The position numbers and the translations under genes were made by a program. 64,000 bases of DNA from Aestuariimicrobium soli (lineage in GTDB: Bacteria > Actinomycetota > Actinomycetes > Propionibacteriales > Propionibacteriaceae). The notes beneath the pieces are model-generated. The model saw only the letters and a list, made by a program, of their open reading frames with translations. It was not told the origin of the DNA and made no database searches. Shown one piece after another: positions 10,781 through 18,830 of the stretch (position 1 is the stretch's first letter; each line of letters begins with the position of its first letter). The stretch lies in NCBI RefSeq assembly GCF_051192575.1, contig NZ_JBPJSQ010000011.1:1-64000 (forward strand). Direction: 5' to 3'.

Positions 10781-11773
10781 TCATTCGGTCAGTTGGATGG
10801 TGGTGACACCGAAGTCGGGCCCGCCAATGGTCTCTTCGAGCGGCACCAACCGCTGGAACGTTCCCTTGATGTAGAACGTCGACCCGTTGCATGGTGACAC
10901 ATTCGACCAGCTTGGGGATCCGTTGGAGAGACAGTACTGCGTGATCTGAATCGCTGCGTACGCGACGATGTGATACTGGGCGTTCGAGCCCGTGAGTCGC
11001 ATGTCGTCAAACAGGGGAATCATCACGACTTTGCCTGCAAGGGAGCTGAAGAGCGCGGCGCAGGCAGCGCTCGTGTTGGCACCAGTGGGCTTGGCTCCGG
11101 TCTGGGATGTGACCCAGCCGTCAACGGACGTGGCGACATTGCAGTCTGCGTCGGTTCCCGACAGCCAAGAGAATCCGCCGGGCACTGAGTGTGGAACACC
11201 GCTAGGGGTGCAGTCGACCATGGGGCCCTTGCTATAAATGGTCAGGGGCGTTCCGGCAGCCAAGCTCTCTGCGACGTTACACATTGATACGACCCAAGGA
11301 ATGACGTTCGCCGAGCCAACACCTCCCCAGGCGGCCGTGGCGCACGTGCCGGTGGTGTCGCTACCGCCCCCGGTCCCGGGGGCCAGGGGTGTGCGCTCTG
11401 TGGAGACTCGCACAGTGACGGTGTTGGCCTTGGCGACGCCAGAGCAGGTGACGCCGAGGGTGATGGAGGTCCACTCGGCGTTGGCGTCGGTCTTGCTGCC
11501 GTTCACGAACGAGGTGGCCATGGCTTGCATGGATGCCGTGACCCCGCCGCCACAGCCGCCCTTGGCGCAGGTCTGCGCCAGTGCGAGTGCCGCGGAGTCG
11601 GCGCCGTTCTGCCCCTGTTGGCGGTCCCAGAACAGTGCTCCAAGATTGATGGCGACTGCGACGAACAGCATCAGGATCACGAAGACGAGAGCGGTGGTGA
11701 CCGCGACGGCTCCGCGCTCGTCGGGGCGGCTGGCGGCGAAGTGTCGCTCGCGGCGAATGGTCAGCCTCCGCAT
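10781..11773 (-). CDS. TadG-like pseudopilin-type pilus protein
   Basis: A 330-residue protein with a basic start, the motif DERGAVAVTTALVFVILMLF (about residues 17-36) that acts as membrane anchor in TadE/TadG proteins, and a long extracytoplasmic region. That region contains many paired cysteines (about a dozen), suggesting disulfides outside the membrane. Base composition at third positions is slightly less GC-biased than in the neighbours. It overlaps tadE by 13 bp. The exact role in pilus assembly is inferred from context. Confidence 0.78.
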   Translation of the reverse strand: MRRLTIRRERHFAASRPDERGAVAVTTALVFVILMLFVAVAINLGALFWDRQQGQNGADSAALALAQTCAKGGCGGGVTASMQAMATSFVNGSKTDANAEWTSITLGVTCSGVAKANTVTVRVSTERTPLAPGTGGGSDTTGTCATAAWGGVGSANVIPWVVSMCNVAESLAAGTPLTIYSKGPMVDCTPSGVPHSVPGGFSWLSGTDADCNVATSVDGWVTSQTGAKPTGANTSAACAALFSSLAGKVVMIPLFDDMRLTGSNAQYHIVAYAAIQITQYCLSNGSPSWSNVSPCNGSTFYIKGTFQRLVPLEETIGGPDFGVTTIQLTE

Positions 11774-12150
11774 CGCATCTCTCCTTGTGACTGCACGTTG
11801 AGCCCGCCGGGAACAAGGGAGTCGAAGAAGCCTGTGAGCCCAGAGCCGTTGACCCGCACCGTGGCCCGCCAGACGCAGGCGTCACCGGAGCCGAGCTTGA
11901 CCACGGTCACCCCGAGGGTGCCGGTCAGGGGGACGGTGGACATGCGGTTGGTGGCGGCCGCTGCACCATTGGCCTGGCTGTCACTGACAGCGGCAGCGCG
12001 GGCTCCCTCGCGGGCGGCCGAGGCCGTGGCGCCGGCGAGCACGAACTGGTAGCCGAACTCCATGACGCCAAGCAGCAGGGTGATCAGAATGGGGGCGATG
12101 ATGGCGAACTCGACCGCGGCCGCGCCGCGGGAGTCACGTGACCTGCGCAT
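11761..12150 (-). CDS. tadE: TadE-like minor pilin
   Basis: A 129-residue protein that begins MRRSRDSRGAAAVEFAIIAP, the TadE signature in which a Gly precedes the processed hydrophobic helix and a Glu sits five residues later. The remaining ~90 residues are extracytoplasmic. It is a likely substrate of the prepilin peptidase and a minor subunit. It lies 157 bp after the major pilin, separated from it by a strong hairpin. Confidence 0.87.
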   Translation of the reverse strand: MRRSRDSRGAAAVEFAIIAPILITLLLGVMEFGYQFVLAGATASAAREGARAAAVSDSQANGAAAATNRMSTVPLTGTLGVTVVKLGSGDACVWRATVRVNGSGLTGFFDSLVPGGLNVQSQGEMRCGG

Positions 12151-12262
12151 GTCCTGCCCCTAGGAGAGAAAAGGGATGGGCTGTCGTTCTGCAAGAGGAG
12201 AAAGCGGTTGCTCTCTGTGAGAGCCACCTATCGTTGGCCATCACCTGGCTTGCAGAAACGCT

Positions 12263-12298
12263 CTGTGCCCGGCGCTCGTGTCCGGGCGCCGGGCACAG
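12263..12298 (-). terminator. Hairpin between pilin and tadE (attenuator or mRNA stabiliser)
   Basis: A perfect 13-bp GC-rich stem (12263-12275 with 12286-12298) and 10-base loop, in the leader between the pilin gene and tadE on the minus strand. No T-run follows on the minus strand, so partial termination or 3'-end protection of an abundant pilin message is more likely than full termination. Confidence 0.65.
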
Positions 12299-12307
12299 TG
12301 GGGTGGG

Positions 12308-12493
12308 TCAGATCGACCCAGCGACACTGTTGAAGAGCGCGAGCAGCTCTTTGCCGAGCAACGTCACCCCGGCGATGATCACCACGGCGATGAGGGCCAC
12401 CATGATGCCGTATTCAACGGCGGTGGCACCCTTGGACTTGTTGTGGAAACGGCCCAGGAGGGCGTTCTGGACGAAAACGAGCAGCGCAACCAT
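12308..12493 (-). CDS. flp: Flp-type major pilin
   Basis: A 61-residue prepilin, the structural subunit of the Tad pilus. The first 22 residues form the leader ending in Gly; the mature part begins ATAVEYGIMVALIAVVIIAG, with Glu at +5 and Tyr at +6 as in Flp pilins. The start at 12493 has GGAAGGAG seven bases upstream; an in-frame GTG further out (12532) is not preferred because it would add an atypical leader. It is first in the operon and is followed by a hairpin, consistent with higher expression than the assembly genes. Confidence 0.93.
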   Translation of the reverse strand: MVALLVFVQNALLGRFHNKSKGATAVEYGIMVALIAVVIIAGVTLLGKELLALFNSVAGSI

Positions 12494-12597
12494 GGGGTTG
12501 CTCCTTCCGGAGAGTGTGAGAAAGGGCAGCACGAAGTGGTGGTGTGGACTGCGGTTCGTTCCCCCCGGAACGGCAGTGGTGTGTGCCTCCCGGAAGA

Positions 12598-12627
12598 AAG
12601 CTATGCCTCACCCCCTGGGGTGGTCAA
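12598..12627 (-). promoter_or_regulatory. Promoter of the tad operon
   Basis: On the minus strand TTGACC (12622-12627) and TAGCTT (12598-12603) are spaced by 18 bp, a good housekeeping-type promoter. The predicted leader is about 100 nt and contains a small hairpin (CGTTCC/GGAACG, 12557-12572) ahead of the ribosome-binding site. Confidence 0.7.
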
Positions 12628-12692
12628 CGGGTGAACATCACGGATCGGTAACGTTTGTTCACGACTGAACCGTCGTGCGTCAGGATGGGGGC

Positions 12693-14204
12693 GTGCGCAG
12701 GGTTCTGGCCGTATTTGTCACGGTTGTGGTGTTACTGGTCGGGCTCGTTCCGATGGCTCACGCCGACCCCCTGTCTGACCTTGCCGGCCGCCTCAAGATC
12801 ACCGCCGAACCCACCGACTACGTGCTGCTGGTCGACACCTCGTCCTCCATGCAGCAGCAGGGTCGTTGGGGCCGGGTGCGGGCAGCCGTCGGCGCCCTCG
12901 CCAACCAGCTCAAGGACTCCGACCGGGTCACGCTGATCACCTTCGACGACGGAGTCCGCCAAACCTGGACGGCGACCTCCCCGAGCGCATCCCAATTGGT
13001 CGGACGACTCCCCGCGACCCCCACCGGTGACCAGACCGACATCGGGGCCGCCATCGACGCCGGCGTCACCGCGCTGGGTGGATCGGGGGCCCGCAAGGTG
13101 GCCGCCATCGTGTTGCTCACCGACGGCGAACTCGACGCCTCGTCCACCTCGAAGTACCCGACCGCCACCAGCGGCTCCTGGACGCAACTGCGCTCCCGTG
13201 CCGACCAGACGCGCAAGAACCGCGAGGTCGGGGCCTTCGCCGTCGCGGTGGGCGACAAGACCGATGCCGGACTGCTGACGAAAGTCTTCCCACAAGCCTC
13301 CGTCGCCACCCCGGCCGACATCTCCGGCTACCTGGCCGGCATCACCACCGAACTGACCAAGGCGCGCATCGGGCAGGCCCTCGCCACCGACCTCGGCAAG
13401 CCAGCCACCCTCACGCTGAGCGACGTCGTTCGCACCGACGACACCATCACGGCGACCGCAACCTGGGTCTCGCACACCACTCAGCTGCCGCTCACGGTCA
13501 CGGGCGTTGCCCTGGACGGTGGCACCGCTCAGCAGAACCCGGCCACCGTCACCCTCGCGCCGGGAGCCACGGCCACGTCGACGATCACTCTGACCGGGGA
13601 CTCGGCGACAAAGCCGCTGCTCAAGGCCACGCTGGGCAGTCCGTGGGCGAGGGAGCTCACCGCGGCGGGGCTCACCCTGCCGAAGGTCAACGCGACCGTG
13701 GTGGTGCCGGGTGGGCCGTCGAAGCCCGTCGCCACGGTCAGCCAACGCCCCAGTGGGGGTGCCAGCACACCCGCTCCCACCGGGGGCACCGACGGTGCCG
13801 TGGTGGGAACCGTCGACGGAGGGACGGCTCGTCCGACCTGGCTGCTGCCGGCGGCCCTGGGCGCGCTGGTGCTGATCGCCGCCCTCGGCATCGTGCTCGC
13901 GGTGGTGCGGGCGCGTCGTCCGCGCTTGGACGGGTCGATGGCCATCGTGCGAGACGGCCAGGTCGCCCACGAGTTCGTGCTCGACGGCGTGGGGTCATCG
14001 GCGCAGCGAGGTGCGGTGACGGTGAAGGTGTCGGCTCTCAGAGACGGACGAGTGGCCGTGAAGGGCACGCGCCGGGTTGAGGGCGGGAAGCCCTCATCGT
14101 TCTCCGGTGTGCTGGCGGATGGGGAGTCGCTCGAGGTGGGTGACGGCCACGTGCTGCGCTACACCGCGCAGCGGACCCGGATGCTCGACATGGTGAAGGG
14201 GTAG
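12693..14204 (+). CDS. Secreted/membrane VWA-domain protein
   Basis: About 503 residues. A signal peptide (ending PMAHA, about residue 24) leads to a von Willebrand A domain whose metal site is DTSSS at about residue 48, with Thr and Asp residues of the MIDAS in later segments. A beta-rich region, a single membrane helix (LLPAALGALVLIAALGIVLA, near 400) and a ~90-residue cytoplasmic tail follow. The GTG at 12693 is chosen because it directly begins the basic signal-peptide N-terminus. It is divergent from the Tad operon and could work with the pilus, but that is only proximity. The ligand is unknown. Confidence 0.75.
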   Translation: MRRVLAVFVTVVVLLVGLVPMAHADPLSDLAGRLKITAEPTDYVLLVDTSSSMQQQGRWGRVRAAVGALANQLKDSDRVTLITFDDGVRQTWTATSPSASQLVGRLPATPTGDQTDIGAAIDAGVTALGGSGARKVAAIVLLTDGELDASSTSKYPTATSGSWTQLRSRADQTRKNREVGAFAVAVGDKTDAGLLTKVFPQASVATPADISGYLAGITTELTKARIGQALATDLGKPATLTLSDVVRTDDTITATATWVSHTTQLPLTVTGVALDGGTAQQNPATVTLAPGATATSTITLTGDSATKPLLKATLGSPWARELTAAGLTLPKVNATVVVPGGPSKPVATVSQRPSGGASTPAPTGGTDGAVVGTVDGGTARPTWLLPAALGALVLIAALGIVLAVVRARRPRLDGSMAIVRDGQVAHEFVLDGVGSSAQRGAVTVKVSALRDGRVAVKGTRRVEGGKPSSFSGVLADGESLEVGDGHVLRYTAQRTRMLDMVKG

Positions 14205-14217
14205 GGGGCTCCCACTT

Positions 14218-14276
14218 CGTCGGTCGGCGTGCGGGGTGGTCTCGACACGTCGCTCGTTCCTCGCTCCTACTCGACC
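14218..14276. repeat. Interspersed repeat, copy 1 (intergenic)
   Basis: A 59-bp sequence, opening CGTCGGTCGGCGTGCGGGGT and ending CTACTCGACC, with partly inverted ends (GGTCTCGA near the middle, TCGACC at the end). It differs from copy 2 (15838-15896) at one base and shares its central ~40 bp with copy 3 (34810-34849). Here it lies between the convergent VWA and ECF S-component genes. Confidence 0.9.
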
Positions 14277-14293
14277 AGCGGAAACGGCGGGTC

Positions 14294-15094
14294 TCAGGAG
14301 GCGAAACGGCCTCGGCGGGCAGCCCTCCGCAGCACCCTCAACAGCGGCGACCCCAACACCACGATCAGTGCGGCCGTGGTCAGGGCTCGTCCGAGATTCC
14401 ACCCCATCGACGTCGCCACGTTGTAGAGCACGAAGCGGTGCAGGTTCGCCGCCGGACCGGCGTCGGGGTCGAAGCTGATCGTCGAGCCGATGCCGGTCAT
14501 GAACGGCCAGAACGACAGGTCCATGAGCCAGCCGTAGACGAACGAGATCACCATCGCCCACACGGCCAGCATCGCGATCTCGAGCCAGCCGGTCACGCGG
14601 GGCAGCAACCCCGCGAACAGCCCGACGAGGGCGGCGGCCAGCATCTGGTAGGGCAACCACGGTCCGACGCCGCCGGTGAGCAGCGCCGACGTGAGCAGAC
14701 CCGTGGTGCCGAGCACGAATCCGAACCCGGGGCCCAGGGCTCGTCCGGCGATGATGATCGGGAAGAAGACCGTCTCGATGCCCGCGGTGCCCGCCCCCAA
14801 CGGACGAACCACCGCCACCACCGCCGACATCACTCCCAGGAGTGCCAGCGCCTTGACGTCGAGATCGTCGCCCGTGAGGTGCGAGATCACCACCGCCGTG
14901 ACCACGGGCAGGATGAGCGCGAACACGAGCGGGGCGAGCTGGCCGTTGTGGGCGACGGCGGAGGGGTTGAACCACAGCGGCCACACGAACGCGGCCACCG
15001 TGAGCGGAGTGACAAGGGCCAGCAGCAGCACCGACCGGCGCGACAGCGGCACCGCGCGAACCGGCGCCTGACGAGGCAGGACGCGCTCAGTCAT
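14294..15094 (-). CDS. ECF transporter S component, probably cobalamin-specific
   Basis: A 266-residue membrane protein with about seven hydrophobic segments, typical of substrate-binding S components of energy-coupling-factor transporters. It is the last gene of the B12-riboswitch operon and starts eight bases inside the end of the ATPase gene, so it is coupled to the transporter engine. The assignment to cobalamin rests on the riboswitch and the two intrinsic-factor-like proteins, not on a residue signature. Confidence 0.75.
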   Translation of the reverse strand: MTERVLPRQAPVRAVPLSRRSVLLLALVTPLTVAAFVWPLWFNPSAVAHNGQLAPLVFALILPVVTAVVISHLTGDDLDVKALALLGVMSAVVAVVRPLGAGTAGIETVFFPIIIAGRALGPGFGFVLGTTGLLTSALLTGGVGPWLPYQMLAAALVGLFAGLLPRVTGWLEIAMLAVWAMVISFVYGWLMDLSFWPFMTGIGSTISFDPDAGPAANLHRFVLYNVATSMGWNLGRALTTAALIVVLGSPLLRVLRRAARRGRFAS

Positions 15095-16709
15095 GGCGAG
15101 CCACCAACTCGTCGACGGTGAGCACCTTCTCGGGCAGGAAGACCTTGGTCACCTGCGGAGCGAAGGCCGGCGACGACGTGCACACCTCACGGGTCGATCC
15201 GTCGGCGACCACCTCGCCCTCGGCCATGACGATGGTGCGCGACGACACCTTTGCCGCGAACTCGACGTCGTGGGTGCTGACGACCACACAGGTGCCCTCG
15301 GCGGCCAGCCCGCGCAGGATCTCGGCGAGGTTGTGCTTCATCGTGTAGTCGAGCCCGCGGGTGGGCTCGTCGAGCAGCATCACGGTGGGGTGGGCCGACA
15401 GCTGGATCGCCAGCACGAGCGCCAACCGCTGCCCCTCGGAGAGGTCACGCGGATGATGATCGGGGGAGAAGTCGGCCCCGAGGCGGTGCAGCAGGTCGGC
15501 GGTGGTGCCGGGAGCGACGTGCGACTCGCGGTCGGCCTGGGCGCACTCGAGCCCGACAGTGTGCAGGTGCAGCAGGTCGCCGGCGTCCTGGGGGACGAGG
15601 CCCACGAGCGTGCGGGCGGCGCCGGCGGAGAGGGTGCGCGGGTCCTGATCGGCGATGGCGAGGGTGCCGGTGCTGCGGAGGGCGCCCTGGAGCGCCCACA
15701 TCAGGGACGACTTCCCGGCGCCGTTGCGGCCCATCAGGGCGGTGATGGTGCCCCCGTCGAGGGTCAGGGTGAGATCGTCGACGGCGCGGAGGGATCCGTG
15801 GGTGACGGTGAGGTGGGAGGTGCGGACGATCTCGGCCCGTCGGTCGGCGTGCGGGGTGGTCTCGACACGTCGCTCGTTCCTCGCCCCTACTCGACCGGCG
15901 ATGGGGGAGATGGCTTCGCGGGCGACCCGACGACGGGCGTCGCGCACCGACAGGGGCACCTCGCGCCACCCGAGCGCACGCGCCACCTCGGCCAGCGGCG
16001 GCACCACCGACGCCCGCCCCAGCACCTGCGCCGCCGGACCCAGCGTCACCGACCCGTCGCCCGGCAGCCACAACACCTGATCGGCCGCCTGCATCACCCG
16101 CTCGAGCCGGTGCTCGGCCACCACGGCCGTCATGCCGACGTCGTGCACCAGCGTCGTGATCGCCCCCAGCACATCCTGCGCGGCGGTCGGGTCGAGGGCC
16201 GAGGTCGGCTCGTCCAGCACGATCACCCGCGGTTGCGCCGCCAGTACCGACGCGATCGCGACCCGCTGCTGCTGCCCGCCCGACAACTGCGTGAGCGGAC
16301 GCCGCCGCAACTCCGCGATGTTCATCAGGTCGAGGGTCTCCTCGACGCGCTTGCGCATGGCCGTCGGGTGCAGCCCCAGCTGCTCCATGCCGTAGGCCAC
16401 CTCGTCCTCGACGGTGTCGGTGACGAAACCGGCCAGCGGATTCTGCCCGACGAACCCGATCAGGTCGGCCAGTTCGCGCGGACGGTGGTCGCGGGTGTCG
16501 CGCCCGTCGATACGCACGTTGCCGGTGAGAATGCCGCCCGAGAAGTGCGGCACCAGCCCGTTGATCGCCTGCAGCAGCGTCGACTTGCCCGACCCGGTGC
16601 CGCCCACGACCAGGCAGAGGTCACCGTCGGGGATGGTGAACGAGGCGTCCGCGATCACCGGGGCCGAGGCCTCGTCCCATCGAATGCTGACGTGGTCGAA
16701 GGTGATCAT
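15087..16709 (-). CDS. ECF transporter fused dual ATPase (A1-A2)
   Basis: A 540-residue protein with two complete ABC ATPase domains. Domain 1 has Walker A GGTGSGKS (36-43), signature LSGGQQQR and IVLDEPTSALD; domain 2 has GRNGAGKS (about 327-334), signature LSEGQRLA and MLLDEPTRGLD. It energises the T and S subunits. The ATG at 16709 overlaps the T gene stop (ATGA). The linker between domains (residues ~272-291) is translated from a copy of the interspersed repeat and includes RNERRVETTPHADRR, so a mobile-type sequence has been accepted in frame. Confidence 0.9.
   Translation of the reverse strand: MITFDHVSIRWDEASAPVIADASFTIPDGDLCLVVGGTGSGKSTLLQAINGLVPHFSGGILTGNVRIDGRDTRDHRPRELADLIGFVGQNPLAGFVTDTVEDEVAYGMEQLGLHPTAMRKRVEETLDLMNIAELRRRPLTQLSGGQQQRVAIASVLAAQPRVIVLDEPTSALDPTAAQDVLGAITTLVHDVGMTAVVAEHRLERVMQAADQVLWLPGDGSVTLGPAAQVLGRASVVPPLAEVARALGWREVPLSVRDARRRVAREAISPIAGRVGARNERRVETTPHADRRAEIVRTSHLTVTHGSLRAVDDLTLTLDGGTITALMGRNGAGKSSLMWALQGALRSTGTLAIADQDPRTLSAGAARTLVGLVPQDAGDLLHLHTVGLECAQADRESHVAPGTTADLLHRLGADFSPDHHPRDLSEGQRLALVLAIQLSAHPTVMLLDEPTRGLDYTMKHNLAEILRGLAAEGTCVVVSTHDVEFAAKVSSRTIVMAEGEVVADGSTREVCTSSPAFAPQVTKVFLPEKVLTVDELVARHD
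15838..15896. repeat. Interspersed repeat, copy 2, inside a coding region
   Basis: 59 bp matching copy 1 (14218-14276) except one base. It lies in frame within the gap between the two ATPase domains of the ECF A1-A2 gene and contributes about 20 residues to the protein without breaking the frame. Confidence 0.92.
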
Positions 16710-17803
16710 GCCGGGCTCCGTTCGCGGGAGGGGTCGGGGGTGACGTCGGGCACGGTGACCGCGATCGGCGCCGCGAAGGCCACCGCGGCCACCACGAACA
16801 GGGGGTGCAGGGGCGGCCAGACGAGGGGACGAGTGGCCGGGTTCAGGCTCGCCCCATCGACCAGGGTGACGGCCACGATCGCCAGCAACCCGGCCAGCCC
16901 GAGGGCGACGACCGCGGTCTCGCGCCACCGCCACCGATCGGGACGATAGCGGGTGACCGCCAACCGCCTGCCCGACAGCCGCAGCCCCACCACGGTGGCG
17001 ACGACGCCGACGACCAAGCAGGCCACCCCCGGCCACAGCCCCCCGGGAACCCCCAGCAGCAGGAAGAGCCCGAAGGTGACCACCAGCACGGCAATCAGCA
17101 GCGCCCCCGAGACCCACCGGGGCACGCGACCCAGGTCACGCGTGCGGCCGTAGCCGCGCGACTCCATGCTGGTGGCCAGGGTGAGGGATCGCTCCACGGC
17201 GTCTTCGAGAATCGGCACGATCAGCGCCGGCACGGCTCGCAGCCCCTTCACGGCGCCGCCGCGCAGTCGACGGGCGCGGCGCACGCGGTGCAGCGACTCG
17301 ACCAATTGGGGGGCGACCGACAGGGCGATCACCACCGCCACCGACAACTCGTGCAGCGCGGAGGGCACGTTGCGCAGCGCCCGGCGCGGATTGGCGAGCG
17401 CGTTCGCGGCGCCCACGCAGATGATGATGGCCGCCAACCGCAGCCCGTCGTACAAGGCCGAGAGCACCGCGTTGAGGGTGACCGGACCCCCGAGCCGAAT
17501 GCCGGCGGCCCAGGTGGGCAGCTCCAGTTCGGGCAGGGTGACCAGCACGAAGCCGGTGCGCTGACCGCCGAAGACCACCTGCATGAGCACGCGGAAACCC
17601 ACGATGACCAGCGCCAACACGAAGTAGGCGGTCACCGAGCGGGCCCACGGGGCGTCACTGCGCCGGGCGAGCACCACCGCCGCGACCGCGCCGATCACCA
17701 GCACGAGCAGCAGCGGATTGGTCGACAGGCTGACCGCACCCGCGGCCAGCAGCGCCCACCCCCACCAGGCCCACGGATGGGTCGCCGGCTCGACGCGGGC
17801 CAT
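16706..17803 (-). CDS. ECF transporter T component
   Basis: A 365-residue CbiQ-like membrane protein. Hydrophobic segments occupy the N-terminal ~110 residues, followed by the cytoplasmic coupling region with the paired short arginine motifs typical of T subunits (RRARRLRGG near 190 and a second ESRGYGR segment), then C-terminal membrane segments that lengthen it beyond the usual ~260 residues. The ATG at 17803 (MARVEPATHP) is taken as start because upstream in-frame sequence is not protein-like and overlaps the preceding gene. It follows the beta-domain gene after 13 bp. Confidence 0.83.
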   Translation of the reverse strand: MARVEPATHPWAWWGWALLAAGAVSLSTNPLLLVLVIGAVAAVVLARRSDAPWARSVTAYFVLALVIVGFRVLMQVVFGGQRTGFVLVTLPELELPTWAAGIRLGGPVTLNAVLSALYDGLRLAAIIICVGAANALANPRRALRNVPSALHELSVAVVIALSVAPQLVESLHRVRRARRLRGGAVKGLRAVPALIVPILEDAVERSLTLATSMESRGYGRTRDLGRVPRWVSGALLIAVLVVTFGLFLLLGVPGGLWPGVACLVVGVVATVVGLRLSGRRLAVTRYRPDRWRWRETAVVALGLAGLLAIVAVTLVDGASLNPATRPLVWPPLHPLFVVAAVAFAAPIAVTVPDVTPDPSRERSPA

Positions 17804-17816
17804 CAGCGCGGCTCGT

Positions 17817-18830
17817 TCACCGGCGCCGGGCTCGCAGCAGGTACACGCCCACCCCGGCCGCACCGGCGGCCAGCACGCCACCCGTGGCGATCAGCCCGGT
17901 CGGCGAACCGGAGTCGGTCGCCGGCACCGTGGTCTGCTCGGCGCTCGCGTCGGGCTGGCTGGGCGAGGCAGTCGTGGTCTGCTCGTTGTTCGCCGAACTC
18001 GCTCCCGGCTGGGCGGTCGAGGGGGCGGACGAGGCAGTGGCCGGTTTGCTGGTGGAGGTGCTGGCGGGCGTGCTGGGGCGCGAGCTGGCGGCCGAACTGG
18101 ACGTCGCCGAACTGGTGCGCGCCGAACTGGTCGTGGTCGATCGGGTCGTGGTGCCCTTTGAGGTGGACGCCTTCGAGGCCGTCGGCCTCGCCGTGGTGGG
18201 TCGGGCTGTGGTGGGCTTCGCCGTGGTCGGCTTGGCCGTCGTGGCAGCCGTCGTGGGCTGGGCCGTGGTCGGCTTGGTGGTCGGCTGCGGCACGGTCGGA
18301 GTCACGTTGGCCGGGTTCACCCGGCTCGTCAGCTGCGCCGAGCAGGTCGCCTTCTGGGTCGCCTCGGAGGCGGCCTTCGTGTAGCACCACCCGTCGAGGG
18401 TGCCCGGCGGAGGCGTGCGCGCCCCGGCCCCCAGGTTGGAGTAGGTCCACGAGCCGCCGGGGGTGGCCGTCCAGTAGCTCCAGTACTGCCCGGTGAAGGT
18501 GGTCGGGCACGACGCGGGGTAGCCCCCGATCGTGCAGAGGTAGCCCCCTCGCGAGTAGGTGAAGTTCAACCCAGCGTTGACCAGCGCCTGCTCACCCGAC
18601 GACGGGGTGCCGACGCACGTGCTGCGCATCGTCGACCCCGCATCGGTGACCACCAGCAGCCACACCTTCTTCTGACCGAGGCAACTGTCGGCCACCGAGC
18701 TGCTGGCCAGGGGACTGGCAGGCAGCGGGTTGGCCCGGGCCGCGGGGGACTGGCCCAGCCAGGGTGCCCCCACCCAGGCCAGAACCCCCGCCACCAGGGC
18801 GAGCAGGATGCGCTCGGTCGTCCGCCTCAT
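17817..18830 (-). CDS. Membrane-anchored DUF4430-type (intrinsic-factor beta-like) protein
   Basis: 337 residues. A signal peptide (1-33) is followed by a ~120-residue domain with DUF4430 features: a Cys-containing GGYLCTIGGYPA segment and an aromatic cluster around YWSYWTATPGGSWTYS. DUF4430 is the bacterial relative of the beta domain of intrinsic factor and transcobalamin. Residues ~170-295 are a Thr/Ser/Pro/Ala stalk with short repeats such as TTAKP and TTARP, and a C-terminal helix plus LRARRR anchors the protein in the membrane. It overlaps the alpha-like gene by four bases (ATGA). The inferred role is B12 capture and hand-over to the ECF transporter. Confidence 0.8.
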   Translation of the reverse strand: MRRTTERILLALVAGVLAWVGAPWLGQSPAARANPLPASPLASSSVADSCLGQKKVWLLVVTDAGSTMRSTCVGTPSSGEQALVNAGLNFTYSRGGYLCTIGGYPASCPTTFTGQYWSYWTATPGGSWTYSNLGAGARTPPPGTLDGWCYTKAASEATQKATCSAQLTSRVNPANVTPTVPQPTTKPTTAQPTTAATTAKPTTAKPTTARPTTARPTASKASTSKGTTTRSTTTSSARTSSATSSSAASSRPSTPASTSTSKPATASSAPSTAQPGASSANNEQTTTASPSQPDASAEQTTVPATDSGSPTGLIATGGVLAAGAAGVGVYLLRARRR

